Source of the DNA: Sphingomonas sp. Leaf20 | GTDB taxonomy: Bacteria; Pseudomonadota; Alphaproteobacteria; Sphingomonadales; Sphingomonadaceae | Length of the DNA stretch: 64,000 nt | Assembly: GCF_001421535.1 (NCBI RefSeq) | Contig: NZ_LMKN01000001.1 | Location: 248,001-312,000 of the forward strand | Direction of reading: 5' to 3' | Shown here: piece by piece, positions 8,480 to 17,041 of the stretch | How the letters are laid out: every line of letters begins with the position of its first letter | Numbering within the stretch: position 1 is the stretch's first letter | The notes under the pieces: generated by a model | What the model saw: only the letters and a program-made list of their open reading frames with translations | Databases searched by the model: none | Told to the model about the DNA's origin: nothing | Position numbers and translations under genes: made by a program

Positions 8480-9751
8480 ATGCCATCCGCCCCCCTGCCT
8501 CAGGCTGCGCCAGAGGCCGGTCCCGACGTCGTCAGTCTGGGTTGCCGCCTCAATATCGCCGAAAGCGAAACGATCCGCGCACTCGTCGCGGGGCGGGACA
8601 TGGTCGTCGTCAACAGCTGCGCGGTCACCAACGCGGCGGTGAAGGCGACCCGCGTCGCGATCCGGCGCGCCCGCCGCGACCGTCCATCGGCGCAGATCGT
8701 CGTCACGGGCTGCGCAGCGCAGATCGATCCCGCCAGCTTCGCCGCAATGTCCGAGGTCGACCGGGTAATCGGCAACGCGGACAAGCTGTTGCCGTCTGCC
8801 TGGCAGAGCGAGGCGGCGGTCCTGGTCTCCGACGTCATGACGGTTCGCGAGACCGCACCGCATCTCGCCGCGAGCTTTTCCGCCCACGCCCGTGCGTTCG
8901 TCGAGGTCCAGAACGGATGTGACCACCGGTGCACCTTCTGCGCGATCCCTTTCGGCCGCGGCGCGAGCCGTTCGGTCCCCGCCGGCGCGGTCGTCGATCG
9001 CATCGCGGGCTTGGTCGACGCCGGGCACAGCGAGATCGTCCTGACGGGCGTCGACCTCACCAGCTACGGCCCCGACCTGCCGGGCGCCCCCACGCTCGGT
9101 CACCTCGTCGAGCGGATCCTCACGCACGTACCCGCATTGCGGCGGCTGCGGCTGTCGTCGCTCGACGGGATCGAGATCGACGACCGGCTCTTTGCCGTGC
9201 TGACGGGGGACGCGCGGATCATGCCGCACGTCCATCTGTCGCTGCAGGCCGGGGATGACATGATCCTCAAGCGCATGAAGCGCCGCCATTCGCGCGCCGA
9301 AAGCGTCGATCTGGTCCAGCGACTCAAGGCGGCACGTCCGGATATCGCGATCGGCGCCGACCTGATCGCGGGCTTCCCGACCGAAGACGACGCGATGTTC
9401 GCGAACACGCTCGCGCTGATCGACGATTGCATGATCGTCCACCCGCACATCTTCCCCTATTCGCCCCGCGCCGGCACGCCCGCTGCACGCATGCCCCAGG
9501 TCGAGCCCGGCATCCGCCGCCAGCGCGCGACGCTGTTGCGCGAGGCGGGTGAGGCTGCACGGGCGAAGTGGTTGCGCGGACTGGTCGGCACCACGCAGGA
9601 CCTGCTTGTCGAGCGACCCGGCGACCGCGGCCATATCGGTAACTTTGCCGAAGTCGTGCTGGACGAAACCGCGATACCGGGCGAAATCGTCCGCGTCAGA
9701 ATCACCGGCGCAACGGGCGACCGCCTGAGCGCAACACGGGACAACACATGA
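8480..9751 (+). CDS. mtaB: tRNA t6A37 methylthiotransferase MtaB
   Basis: A radical-SAM enzyme that adds a methylthio group to C2 of N6-threonylcarbamoyladenosine 37. The N-terminal UPF0004 domain supplies three cysteines (LGCRLN, VNSCAVT, TGCAAQ) for the auxiliary 4Fe-4S cluster. The radical-SAM motif is QNGCDHRCTFCAIPFGRG, and a TRAM-like C-terminus follows. Its 423 residues are normal for the family. Its stop overlaps the ftsY start (ATGA), so the two are translationally coupled. The mtaB-ftsY-yciB order is common in alphaproteobacteria. Confidence 0.95.
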   Translation: MPSAPLPQAAPEAGPDVVSLGCRLNIAESETIRALVAGRDMVVVNSCAVTNAAVKATRVAIRRARRDRPSAQIVVTGCAAQIDPASFAAMSEVDRVIGNADKLLPSAWQSEAAVLVSDVMTVRETAPHLAASFSAHARAFVEVQNGCDHRCTFCAIPFGRGASRSVPAGAVVDRIAGLVDAGHSEIVLTGVDLTSYGPDLPGAPTLGHLVERILTHVPALRRLRLSSLDGIEIDDRLFAVLTGDARIMPHVHLSLQAGDDMILKRMKRRHSRAESVDLVQRLKAARPDIAIGADLIAGFPTEDDAMFANTLALIDDCMIVHPHIFPYSPRAGTPAARMPQVEPGIRRQRATLLREAGEAARAKWLRGLVGTTQDLLVERPGDRGHIGNFAEVVLDETAIPGEIVRVRITGATGDRLSATRDNT

Positions 9752-10683
9752 GCACCACCCCCACCTGGCACGACAAGCTGCTCGGCGGCTTCAAGCGCAC
9801 GTCCGACCGGCTCGTCGGCAATCTCGCCGGCCTTGGCGGCGCACGCCTCGACGACGCGACGCTCGACGATATCGAGGAGGCGCTGATCGCCTCCGATCTC
9901 GGCCCTGAAACCGCGGGCCGGATCCGTCACCGGCTGTCCGAAGGCAGCTTCGAGCGAAACATGGAGGAACTCGGCATCCGCGTCATCGTCGCGGAAGAGG
10001 TCGAGAAGGTCCTTGCGACCGTCGCCAAGCCGATCGAGATCGACGCGTTTCCACGTCCGCAGGTCATTCTCGTGATCGGCGTCAACGGCTCGGGCAAGAC
10101 CACGACGATCGCCAAGCTCGCGCATCTGTTGATGGAGCAGGATTACGGCGTGATGCTGGCCGCGGGCGACACGTTCCGCGCCGCCGCGATCGGCCAGCTC
10201 CGTACCTGGGCCGAGCGCGTCGGCGTGCCGATCGTCACTGGCCCGGAGGGCGGCGACGCGGCGGGCGTGGTGTGGGACGCGGTGAAAAAAGCGACCGAGA
10301 CGGGGATCGACGTGCTGATCGTCGACACCGCAGGCCGTCTCCAGAACAAGCGCGAACTGATGGACGAGCTGGCCAAGATCCGCCGCGTGCTCGGCCGCAT
10401 CAACCCCGAGAGCCCGCACGACATCGTCCTCGTGCTCGACGCGACCACCGGCCAGAACGCGCTCCAGCAGATCGAGGTGTTCAAGGAGGTCGCGGGCGTG
10501 ACCGGGCTCGTGATGACCAAGCTCGACGGCACCGCACGTGGCGGCGTGCTGGTCGCGGCGGCCGAGAAATACGGCCTCCCCATCCACGCGATCGGCATCG
10601 GCGAGGGGATGACCGACCTCCGGCCGTTCGATGCGAACGAGGTCAGCCGGATCATCGCGGGCGTGGAGAGCGTTCGGAAGTAA
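9748..10683 (+). CDS. ftsY: SRP receptor GTPase FtsY
   Basis: The membrane-associated receptor pairs with Ffh to release nascent membrane proteins to the translocon. The 311 residues cover only the NG domain: an N bundle (about 1-90), P-loop GVNGSGKTTT, DTFRAAA, DTAGRLQNK, TKLDGTARGG and GIGEGMTDL. The long acidic A domain of E. coli FtsY is absent; short forms like this bind lipid through an amphipathic N-terminal helix. The ATG overlaps the end of mtaB by 4 nt. Confidence 0.97.
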   Translation: MSTTPTWHDKLLGGFKRTSDRLVGNLAGLGGARLDDATLDDIEEALIASDLGPETAGRIRHRLSEGSFERNMEELGIRVIVAEEVEKVLATVAKPIEIDAFPRPQVILVIGVNGSGKTTTIAKLAHLLMEQDYGVMLAAGDTFRAAAIGQLRTWAERVGVPIVTGPEGGDAAGVVWDAVKKATETGIDVLIVDTAGRLQNKRELMDELAKIRRVLGRINPESPHDIVLVLDATTGQNALQQIEVFKEVAGVTGLVMTKLDGTARGGVLVAAAEKYGLPIHAIGIGEGMTDLRPFDANEVSRIIAGVESVRK

Positions 10684-10693
10684 CACGCCGTCC

Positions 10694-10704
10694 GGGGGGG
10701 GGGG
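10694..10704 (+). repeat. Run of eleven G residues between ftsY and yciB
   Basis: A homopolymer of 11 G lies just past the ftsY stop and about 108 bp before the yciB start. Such tracts slip in replication and sequencing. It lies outside coding sequence, so a length change could only alter spacing of regulatory elements. Confidence 0.9.
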
Positions 10705-10811
10705 TACCCTCCGTTCGTCCTGCGCGACGTCAACGACCGGCCAGCTTGTGGCAATGTCGTTCGACTATGGTCGGGGCGAACCGGATTTCACCGCATTTCT
10801 TGGAAGACACA

Positions 10812-11423
10812 GTGACCAAATCCCCCCTGCCCCCCGGTCTTCGCATGGCGATCGACTATGGCCCGCTCGCGATCTTCTTTGCGGTGAACTCGCTTACCCC
10901 GGGCGCACCGATCGCGCGCGTCGTCGCCGCGACGACCGCGTTCATCATCGCCACGATCGTCGCGATGATCGTCTCCAAGGTGAAGTCGGGCCACATCTCG
11001 CCGATGCTGTGGATGTCTGGCGCGCTGATCGTCGTGTTCGGCGGACTGACGATCTATTTTCACGACCAGCGCTTCATCCAGATGAAGCCGACGATCATCT
11101 ACGCGATGTTCGCCGCCATCCTGACGTTCGGGCTCGTCACCGGCCGCCCGCTGCTCCAGTCGCTACTCGGCACGGCGTATCCGGGACTGTCCGCGGACGG
11201 CTGGCGCAAGCTCACGCGTAACTGGGCGGTGTTCTTCGTGTTCATGGCGGTGCTCAACGAAGCGGTCTGGCGCAACAGCACATGGGATTTCTGGGTCGGC
11301 TTCAAGCTCTGGGGCGCGATCCCGCTGACGCTGATCTTCGCGTTCGCCAATATTCCGATGCTGTTGAAGCATGGACTGCAAACGGGCGACAAGGCCGTCA
11401 CCGACCTGCCGCCCGAAGGGTAA
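10812..11423 (+). CDS. yciB: YciB/IspZ inner-membrane septation protein
   Basis: A 203-residue integral membrane protein of the intracellular septation family, which interacts with cell-elongation and division machinery in other bacteria. Five or so hydrophobic segments are visible, together with the family blocks DYGPLAIFF, KPTIIYAMFA and LTRNWAVFFVFMAVLNE. The GTG at 10812 was chosen because a GGAAG lies 6 nt upstream. The ATG at 10845 would lose a short conserved lead-in. It lies downstream of ftsY on the same strand, separated by 128 bp that contain the poly-G tract. Confidence 0.9.
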   Translation: MTKSPLPPGLRMAIDYGPLAIFFAVNSLTPGAPIARVVAATTAFIIATIVAMIVSKVKSGHISPMLWMSGALIVVFGGLTIYFHDQRFIQMKPTIIYAMFAAILTFGLVTGRPLLQSLLGTAYPGLSADGWRKLTRNWAVFFVFMAVLNEAVWRNSTWDFWVGFKLWGAIPLTLIFAFANIPMLLKHGLQTGDKAVTDLPPEG

Positions 11424-11432
11424 TGAAAAACC

Positions 11433-11514
11433 CGTCATCGCAGCAACGCTGCAATCTCCCCGTGTCAGACGTCACGACTGCCACGGGGATACCCCGGCTT
11501 TCGCCGGGGTGACG
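11433..11514. repeat. Dispersed palindrome between convergent yciB and sodB
   Basis: The right arm (CCCCGGCTTTCGCCGGGGTGACG) is a strong internal hairpin. The left arm (CGTCATCGCAGCAACGCTGC) keeps only the border and a smaller hairpin, so this copy has diverged from the consensus. It lies between two convergent genes and may terminate both. Confidence 0.7.
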
Positions 11515-11528
11515 GTTCAAGCGTCAGT

Positions 11529-12143
11529 TCAGCCCGCGACCTTCGCGTAGCGCTCGCCGACCACGTCCCAGTTCACGATGTCCCACCACGCCTTCAGATA
11601 GCCCGGACGATCGTTCTTGTACGTCAGGTAATAGGCGTGCTCCCACACATCGTTACCCAGAAGCGGCGTGCCCGGCTCCTTGGCGTCGTCCATCAGCGGG
11701 TTGTCCTGGTTCGGCGTGCTCGTCACCTTCAACTTGCCGCTGTCATCGGCGATCAGCCATGCCCAGCCCGACCCGAACTGGCCCGCGCCCTTGGTGTTGA
11801 ACTCGTCCTTGAGCTTGTCGAGGCCCCCAAAGTCACGATCGATCGCCTCTGCCAGCTTGCCCGACGGGGCCTGACCAGCCTTGGGCGCCATCGTCTTCCA
11901 GAAGAAGTCATGGTTCCAGAAGCCGCCGCCGTTGTTGCGAACGAGCGGCGGTTGCGACGAGATCATCCCGAGAATGTCCTCGATCGACTTGCCCGCCAGC
12001 GCGGAGTCCTTCTCGACACCTTCATTCAGCTTCGCAGTATAGGCCGCATGATGCTTATCGTGGTGAAACTTCATCGTCTCCTGATCGATCACCGGCTCGA
12101 GCGCGTCATAGGCGTAAGGCAGCGGCGGTAGTTCGAAAGCCAT
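11529..12143 (-). CDS. sodB: Superoxide dismutase, iron type
   Basis: It dismutates superoxide to hydrogen peroxide and oxygen in the cytoplasm. The 204 residues start MAFELPPLPYAYDALEP, as in E. coli SodB. Metal ligands are His27 (MKFHHDKHH), the histidine of the WNHDFFW block, and the Asp and His of the DVWEHAYY signature near the C-terminus. Fe/Mn preference cannot be fixed by reading, but the overall pattern is that of Fe-SOD. It is monocistronic, with no signal peptide. An upstream in-frame ATG at 12266 is too early for the family. Confidence 0.95.
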   Translation of the reverse strand: MAFELPPLPYAYDALEPVIDQETMKFHHDKHHAAYTAKLNEGVEKDSALAGKSIEDILGMISSQPPLVRNNGGGFWNHDFFWKTMAPKAGQAPSGKLAEAIDRDFGGLDKLKDEFNTKGAGQFGSGWAWLIADDSGKLKVTSTPNQDNPLMDDAKEPGTPLLGNDVWEHAYYLTYKNDRPGYLKAWWDIVNWDVVGERYAKVAG

Positions 12144-12280
12144 CGGAAGTCTCCTTGGTGAATGGGTTGGACGTTTAACGCCCGCCCGCCCCAAATGGTC
12201 CGCGCAAAGTCGTTCCGCAAGCGTCCCGACCACCCTGCGCGGTGATAGCGAGGGTGCAGGCATCACAAGATGGTTGCGGG

Positions 12281-13339
<1,059 letters not shown>

Positions 13340-13439
13340 GACGAAGATGTGGCGCGATTTACCAACTCTTCGCAAGCACCTGATCGATATCGATCTGAAG
13401 GAAATCGCTAAGTACCGGTTTTTCCACCTTTTTCAAAAC

Positions 13440-13455
13440 TGGCACGACTGATGCA
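13440..13455 (+). promoter_or_regulatory. Sigma-54 promoter of the psp operon
   Basis: TGGCACGACTGATGCA matches the -24/-12 consensus TGGCAC-N5-TTGCA with one mismatch: the GG and GC dinucleotides are correctly spaced and T is replaced by A at -12. It lies about 100 bp from the pspF start on the opposite strand and 55 bp before the first gene of the operon, exactly where a PspF-activated promoter is expected. The preceding AT-rich stretch (about 13400-13438) may hold the activator or IHF sites. Confidence 0.85.
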
Positions 13456-13510
13456 AAGCTTGAGACAATCCGCACACAGGCGGAACATCGCACCATCAGG
13501 GAGTTCCATC

Positions 13511-13648
13511 ATGTTCAAGACCGACATCATCCGCACCGTTGCCGCCGCACTCTGCACCATCGTCTTCAGCGCGACCTGCGTGCTGGGCGCAGTCGCACCG
13601 GCGCATCAAGCGAACGCGGTCGCGGCACACACCGCAATCGTGGCATAA
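13511..13648 (+). CDS. 45-residue secreted or membrane peptide heading the psp operon
   Basis: It starts ATG after GGGAG at a spacing of 6 nt and encodes MFKTDIIRTVAAALCTIVFS followed by a hydrophobic stretch and AVAPAHQANAVAAHTAIVA. The N-terminal half is a typical signal peptide or single membrane helix, with Cys15 and Cys23 inside the hydrophobic part. After possible cleavage at an AxA-type site only about 15 residues would remain. It is the first gene after the sigma-54 promoter and precedes pspA by 52 bp. I know of no named family; a role in membrane stress is inferred only from position. Confidence 0.65.
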   Translation: MFKTDIIRTVAAALCTIVFSATCVLGAVAPAHQANAVAAHTAIVA

Positions 13649-13650
13649 GT

Positions 13651-13678
13651 GCCCGACGGCTCGACCAGAGCCTCGGGC
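13651..13678 (+). promoter_or_regulatory. Hairpin between the psp leader peptide gene and pspA
   Basis: GCCCGA-C-GGCTC and GAGCC-TCGGGC form an 11-bp stem with one bulged C and a 5-nt loop. It is not followed by a U-run, so it is more likely an mRNA-processing or stability element, or a partial attenuator, than a terminator. It starts 3 nt after the peptide stop codon and ends about 22 nt before the pspA ATG. Confidence 0.65.
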
Positions 13679-13700
13679 CGATCCCTGGAGTAGGATTTAC

Positions 13701-14366
13701 ATGGGCATTTTTTCCCGCACTCGCGACATCGTCGCTGCCAACTTCGCCGATCTCATCGAGAAGGCCGAAGATCCGTCGAAGATGATCCGCATGATCATCC
13801 TCGAGATGGAGGAAACGCTGGTCGAGGTGCGCGCTTCCGCGGCGCGGACGATCGCCGATCAGAAGGAAATGCGGCGTCATATCTCGAAGCTCGAGCAGCT
13901 CCAGGACAACTGGACTGAGAAGGCCGAACTCGCGCTCAGCAAGGATCGCGAAGACCTTGCCAAGGCCGCGCTGGTCGAACGGCAGAAGGCGTTCGACATG
14001 GCCGATCAGCTGAAAGCGGAGATCGTCGTTCTCGACGATGCACTGCGCGCGTCGGAAGAGGACATCGCCAAGCTGCAGACCAAGCTGCGCGAAGCCCGCA
14101 CCAAGCAGAACGCGGTGCAGACCCGACTGGAGAGCGCGAACAACCGGACGCGGCTCCGCGAGATGTACAACGGCCCGAAGACGCACGAGGCCTTCAGCCG
14201 CTTCGACATCCTCGATCGCCGCGTCGACGAGGCCGAGGGCCGCGCGGATGCGATGGGGCTCGGGGTGGTCAAGACGCTGGAGGAGGAGATCGCCGAACTG
14301 CGCAGCAACGACAAGGTCGATGCCCAGCTCGCCGCCCTCAAGGCGCGCCTGAAGAAGGAAGACTGA
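13701..14366 (+). CDS. pspA: Phage shock protein A
   Basis: A peripheral inner-membrane ESCRT-III-like protein that scaffolds damaged membrane and inhibits PspF when unstressed. The 221 residues are almost entirely coiled coil after the amphipathic start MGIFSRTRDIVAANFADLIE. Family blocks include EDPSKMIRMIILEMEETL and the late FSRFDILDRRVDEAEGRADA. The ATG at 13701 begins the universal MGIFSR. It is followed by pspB after 1 nt. Confidence 0.96.
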   Translation: MGIFSRTRDIVAANFADLIEKAEDPSKMIRMIILEMEETLVEVRASAARTIADQKEMRRHISKLEQLQDNWTEKAELALSKDREDLAKAALVERQKAFDMADQLKAEIVVLDDALRASEEDIAKLQTKLREARTKQNAVQTRLESANNRTRLREMYNGPKTHEAFSRFDILDRRVDEAEGRADAMGLGVVKTLEEEIAELRSNDKVDAQLAALKARLKKED

Positions 14367-14367
14367 G

Positions 14368-14676
14368 ATGGAAGACGTCGTTGTACCGCTGATCGCGATC
14401 ACCTCGATCTTCATCGGTCTGCCCTGGGTCATCCTGCATTACATTACCAAATGGAAGCAGGCGCCACGGATCACCGAAGAGGATGAGCGCCTGCTCGACG
14501 AGCTGCAGATGCTCGCCCGCCGCCTCGAGGACCGGGTGATGACCGTCGAACGGATCATCGCCGCCGACAACCCCGACTGGAAGCCCGGGATCACCAGCCA
14601 GACCCATTCGCCCTATCAGATCGACCGCGACGAGATGAAGCGCGACCTCGATCAATCGTTCAACCGGAGGAACTGA
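14368..14676 (+). CDS. pspB: Phage shock protein B
   Basis: A 102-residue inner-membrane protein with one N-terminal membrane helix (about 4-24) and a cytoplasmic coiled coil. The PspB hallmark is the RRLEDRVMTVERIIAADNP-x-W block, equivalent to RMRERIQALESILDAEHPNW in E. coli. PspB and PspC relay membrane stress to PspA. A 30-residue extension after the W is unusual compared with the E. coli length of 74. It is spaced 1 nt from both pspA and pspC. Confidence 0.93.
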   Translation: MEDVVVPLIAITSIFIGLPWVILHYITKWKQAPRITEEDERLLDELQMLARRLEDRVMTVERIIAADNPDWKPGITSQTHSPYQIDRDEMKRDLDQSFNRRN

Positions 14677-14677
14677 A

Positions 14678-15061
14678 ATGTCCGCCAGCCGCACCAAGTT
14701 CTACCTCGACAAGCAGAACGCCAAGTACAAGGGCGTTTGCGCCGGGATCGCCGACTATACAGGGGTCGATGTCCTCTGGGTCCGTGTCGCGATGGTCCTG
14801 CTGACGTTCGCCGGAGGGTTCCCCTGGACGCTGATCGCCTATTGGCTGGTCGCATGGATGGGCGAGGCCAAGCCGTACGGGCTGTACGAGACGCCGGACG
14901 ACGCGAAGTTCTGGCAGGGCGTGCGATCCAACCCGAAGCGCTCGACCGCCGAGGTCCGCAGCAAGTTCCGCGATATCGACCGCCGCCTCGCCGACATCGA
15001 GACGCACTATACCAGCCGCTCGAGCAACAGCCTCGCAGCAGAGATCGACAGCCTGCGCTGA
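14678..15061 (+). CDS. pspC: Phage shock protein C
   Basis: A membrane sensor of the Psp response. The 127 residues begin with the PspC domain (KFYLDKQNAKYKGVCAGIADYTGVD), a membrane helix at about 40-62 (VAMVLLTFAGGFPWTLIAYW), then a cytoplasmic coiled segment (VRSKFRDIDRRLADIETHYTS). PspC normally binds PspB and, when activated, PspA. It sits 1 nt after pspB, so the three are one translation-coupled unit. Confidence 0.94.
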   Translation: MSASRTKFYLDKQNAKYKGVCAGIADYTGVDVLWVRVAMVLLTFAGGFPWTLIAYWLVAWMGEAKPYGLYETPDDAKFWQGVRSNPKRSTAEVRSKFRDIDRRLADIETHYTSRSSNSLAAEIDSLR

Positions 15062-15090
15062 GACGCGGGCGGGGTTGAGGGAGACGAACA

Positions 15091-15387
15091 ATGAGTTGGG
15101 GTGGACCGGGCTTCGTCATCGCGATCATCGCGATCTCGACGGTGGGATGGGTGATCAACAATTGGATCCGGGCAAAGCATGGCTATGCGCTGGAAGACGA
15201 ATGGAGCGGCAAGACGCACCGTGGCGATCCCGATGGCGAGCGCAAGGTACAGCTGCTCAGCACCGAGAACGAGCGGCTGACCGGCCAGGTCTCGCGGCTC
15301 GAGGAACGGATCGCCGTCCTCGAACGCATCGCCACTGACCCCGCCGAGCGTACCGCCCGCGAGATCGAAGCACTCCGCAACCGTTGA
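15091..15387 (+). CDS. PspB-like small membrane protein 1
   Basis: The product has 98 residues: a membrane helix at about 8-25, a basic-acidic linker, then a coiled coil whose core RLEERIAVLERIATDP matches the PspB block RRLEDRVMTVERIIAADN. The C-terminus ends EIEALRNR, an ending nearly repeated in the next genes. It starts 29 nt after pspC behind a GAGG-type ribosome-binding site. Its position and motif point to an accessory part of the Psp membrane complex; no activity is visible. Confidence 0.75.
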   Translation: MSWGGPGFVIAIIAISTVGWVINNWIRAKHGYALEDEWSGKTHRGDPDGERKVQLLSTENERLTGQVSRLEERIAVLERIATDPAERTAREIEALRNR

Positions 15388-15398
15388 AGGGTACGAAG

Positions 15399-15674
15399 AT
15401 GAACGGGTTCACGATCTTCATGCTCGCGATCATCTGCGTCGGCCTGCCGGTCACGCTCGGGATCGGCAGCGAGATGTTCAAGCGCTGGTTGAAGCACAAG
15501 GAAACGATGTCGACCGCGCTGACGGCGCAGACCGCGGAAAAGGCGGCGCAATATGCCGCCCACACCGAACGCCTCGAACAGCGCGTCCGGGTGCTCGAAC
15601 GGATCGTGACCGATCGCGGCATCGCCCTATCCAGCGAAATCGATCTGCTCCGCGACGAGCGGCCTCTCAACTAG
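15399..15674 (+). CDS. PspB-like small membrane protein 2
   Basis: The product has 91 residues, with a membrane helix at about 3-21, a polar linker (KRWLKHKETMSTAL) and the coiled-coil core RLEQRVRVLERIVTDRG, ending EIDLLRDE. The core is nearly the same as in the neighbours on both sides. ATG 15399 was chosen; a TTG at 15384 that overlaps the previous stop codon is the alternative. It is probably co-translated with the rest of the psp operon. Confidence 0.75.
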   Translation: MNGFTIFMLAIICVGLPVTLGIGSEMFKRWLKHKETMSTALTAQTAEKAAQYAAHTERLEQRVRVLERIVTDRGIALSSEIDLLRDERPLN

Positions 15675-15696
15675 ACGCGTAAGCAGGAGAAATCCG

Positions 15697-15936
15697 ATGA
15701 ATCCCTTTACGATGGTCGTCTGCATCGTCCTGATCGTGGCGGTTTCGAAAGTCCTCAGGGCGAAATACCGGGCGCAGGGCTCGCTGATCAACCCGGCGGA
15801 CACCGCCGACACGCTGCGGCTGCGCGAGGAAGTCAGCCAGATGAAACAACGCATCCAGGTGCTGGAGCGCGTGATCACCGACAATCACAAGAGCGTCGAC
15901 CTCGATCGGGAGATCGAGCGGCTTCGCGACCGCTAG
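15697..15936 (+). CDS. PspB-like small membrane protein 3
   Basis: The product has 79 residues: a membrane helix at about 4-20, a basic stretch (KVLRAKYRAQG), then the coil EVSQMKQRIQVLERVITDN, ending EIERLRDR. It keeps the RxxxLExIxTD core of PspB and of the two preceding genes. A GGAG lies a few nt before the ATG. Function unknown beyond membership in this operon. Confidence 0.72.
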   Translation: MNPFTMVVCIVLIVAVSKVLRAKYRAQGSLINPADTADTLRLREEVSQMKQRIQVLERVITDNHKSVDLDREIERLRDR

Positions 15937-15948
15937 GAGGAGGCGGAC

Positions 15949-16188
15949 ATGACCGAACCTAACATCTACATCACGCTGGCCCTGACGAGCCTCGCGGGAC
16001 TTGCGATGATCGTCGCGGCAGGGCTTGCCGGCTGGCGGGGTTGGCTTTCGCTCCGGCGGATGGAACTCGACCATGCGCACGACACCGGAATGCCCGTCGC
16101 GGTATCGACCGGCGCGCGGATCGAGATCGCCGACCTGAAAGAGCGTATCAAGAAGCTCGAGGCGATTGCCGCCGGGGTGGATCTGTAG
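15949..16188 (+). CDS. PspB-like small membrane protein 4
   Basis: The product has 79 residues: a membrane helix at about 8-28 (LALTSLAGLAMIVAAGLAGW), a polar middle section and a shortened coil ADLKERIKKLEAIAAG at the C-terminus. It is the most diverged of the series, and the acidic tail seen in the others is reduced to VDL. It starts 12 nt after the previous gene, behind GGAGGAGG. It appears to be the last gene of the psp operon. Confidence 0.7.
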   Translation: MTEPNIYITLALTSLAGLAMIVAAGLAGWRGWLSLRRMELDHAHDTGMPVAVSTGARIEIADLKERIKKLEAIAAGVDL

Positions 16189-16300
16189 GACGCTCACCCC
16201 GTCGCGCCTCGGCGGCTGCCCGATCGGCCACCCGGGCGATTGCGTCAGACGCGAGTTTACGATGGTTGCGGCCGACATGACGCCGGGGTACCGCAGCGCA

Positions 16301-16708
16301 ATGCCCGACCTTTCCGCTATCCATGAGGAATATGACTTCCTCGAACCCGACGATCGCTACCGTCTGCTGATCGATCTCGGGCGCGATCTCGAACCCATGC
16401 CGGATGCGCTGAAGACCGATGCGACTCTGGTTCGCGGATGTTCGGCCTCCGTGTGGGTGTACCCGACCAAGACCGACGATGGCCGCCTCCACTTCCTTGC
16501 GGACTCGAACGCGGCGATTACCAAGGGGATCATCGCACTGGTCCTCCAGACCGTCCAGGATCAGGCCCCTGCGACGATCGTCGCGACCGACATCGGCGAC
16601 GCGCTCGCACCGTTCGACCTGAGCAAGCAGCTCAGCTCGAACCGGACGCAGGGCATCCCGAACATGATCGCGCTGATCCGCGAAACGGCCGAGCGTTACG
16701 CCGCCTAG
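16301..16708 (+). CDS. sufE: Cysteine desulfuration protein SufE
   Basis: SufE accepts persulfide sulfur from a SufS-type cysteine desulfurase for Fe-S cluster assembly. In the 135 residues the acceptor cysteine lies in RGCSASVWVYP, and the C-terminal half carries DSNAAITKGIIALVL and the late SSNRTQGIPNMIALIR, all SufE hallmarks. ATG 16301 (MPDLSAIHEEY) fits the family length; ATG 16262 would add 13 residues. It stands alone: no sufS or sufBCD is nearby, but two NifS-like desulfurases lie at 35-37 kb. Confidence 0.93.
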   Translation: MPDLSAIHEEYDFLEPDDRYRLLIDLGRDLEPMPDALKTDATLVRGCSASVWVYPTKTDDGRLHFLADSNAAITKGIIALVLQTVQDQAPATIVATDIGDALAPFDLSKQLSSNRTQGIPNMIALIRETAERYAA

Positions 16709-16741
16709 CGCAATGCCTCGGCCGGCGGCGGATCGTCGACT

Positions 16742-17041
16742 TCAATCCTGCGCAAGCATCGCCACGACTTCGCGCGGTTCGGTCCCGGCCGGCACCAGCA
16801 TCCAGTGCCCCGGCCGCGCGCCGTCGATCATCACGACAGCGTTTTTGGGGCAGACCCCCAGGCACTTGACCTCGACGACGCCGCGATCGGCCTTGCGCCC
16901 CTTCTTAACCCCGAATGCGGTCCGCAACAGCTTGGCAAGCGACGTCCGGCGCTTGTCGCCGAACCCGCCGTCGAGCTTCTTCGAACATTTGCCGCACACG
17001 AGCACGCTGCCCTGCCAGCGGCTCGCGAGCACGCGGATCAC
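16742..17041 (-). CDS. Thioredoxin-fold ferredoxin-like 2Fe-2S protein
   Basis: A 99-residue protein with a C-x2-C pair near the N-terminus (LVCGKCSKKL) and a second pair, C-x3-C (VKCLGVCPKNAV), the four-cysteine pattern of thioredoxin-like 2Fe-2S ferredoxins. The end (TEPREVVAML) resembles the C-terminal helix of that fold. The GTG start lies inside the stop region of the upstream J-domain gene (GTGTGA), so translation is coupled. A role in electron transfer or Fe-S handling is inferred; no partner oxidoreductase is adjacent. Confidence 0.8.
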   Translation of the reverse strand: MIRVLASRWQGSVLVCGKCSKKLDGGFGDKRRTSLAKLLRTAFGVKKGRKADRGVVEVKCLGVCPKNAVVMIDGARPGHWMLVPAGTEPREVVAMLAQD

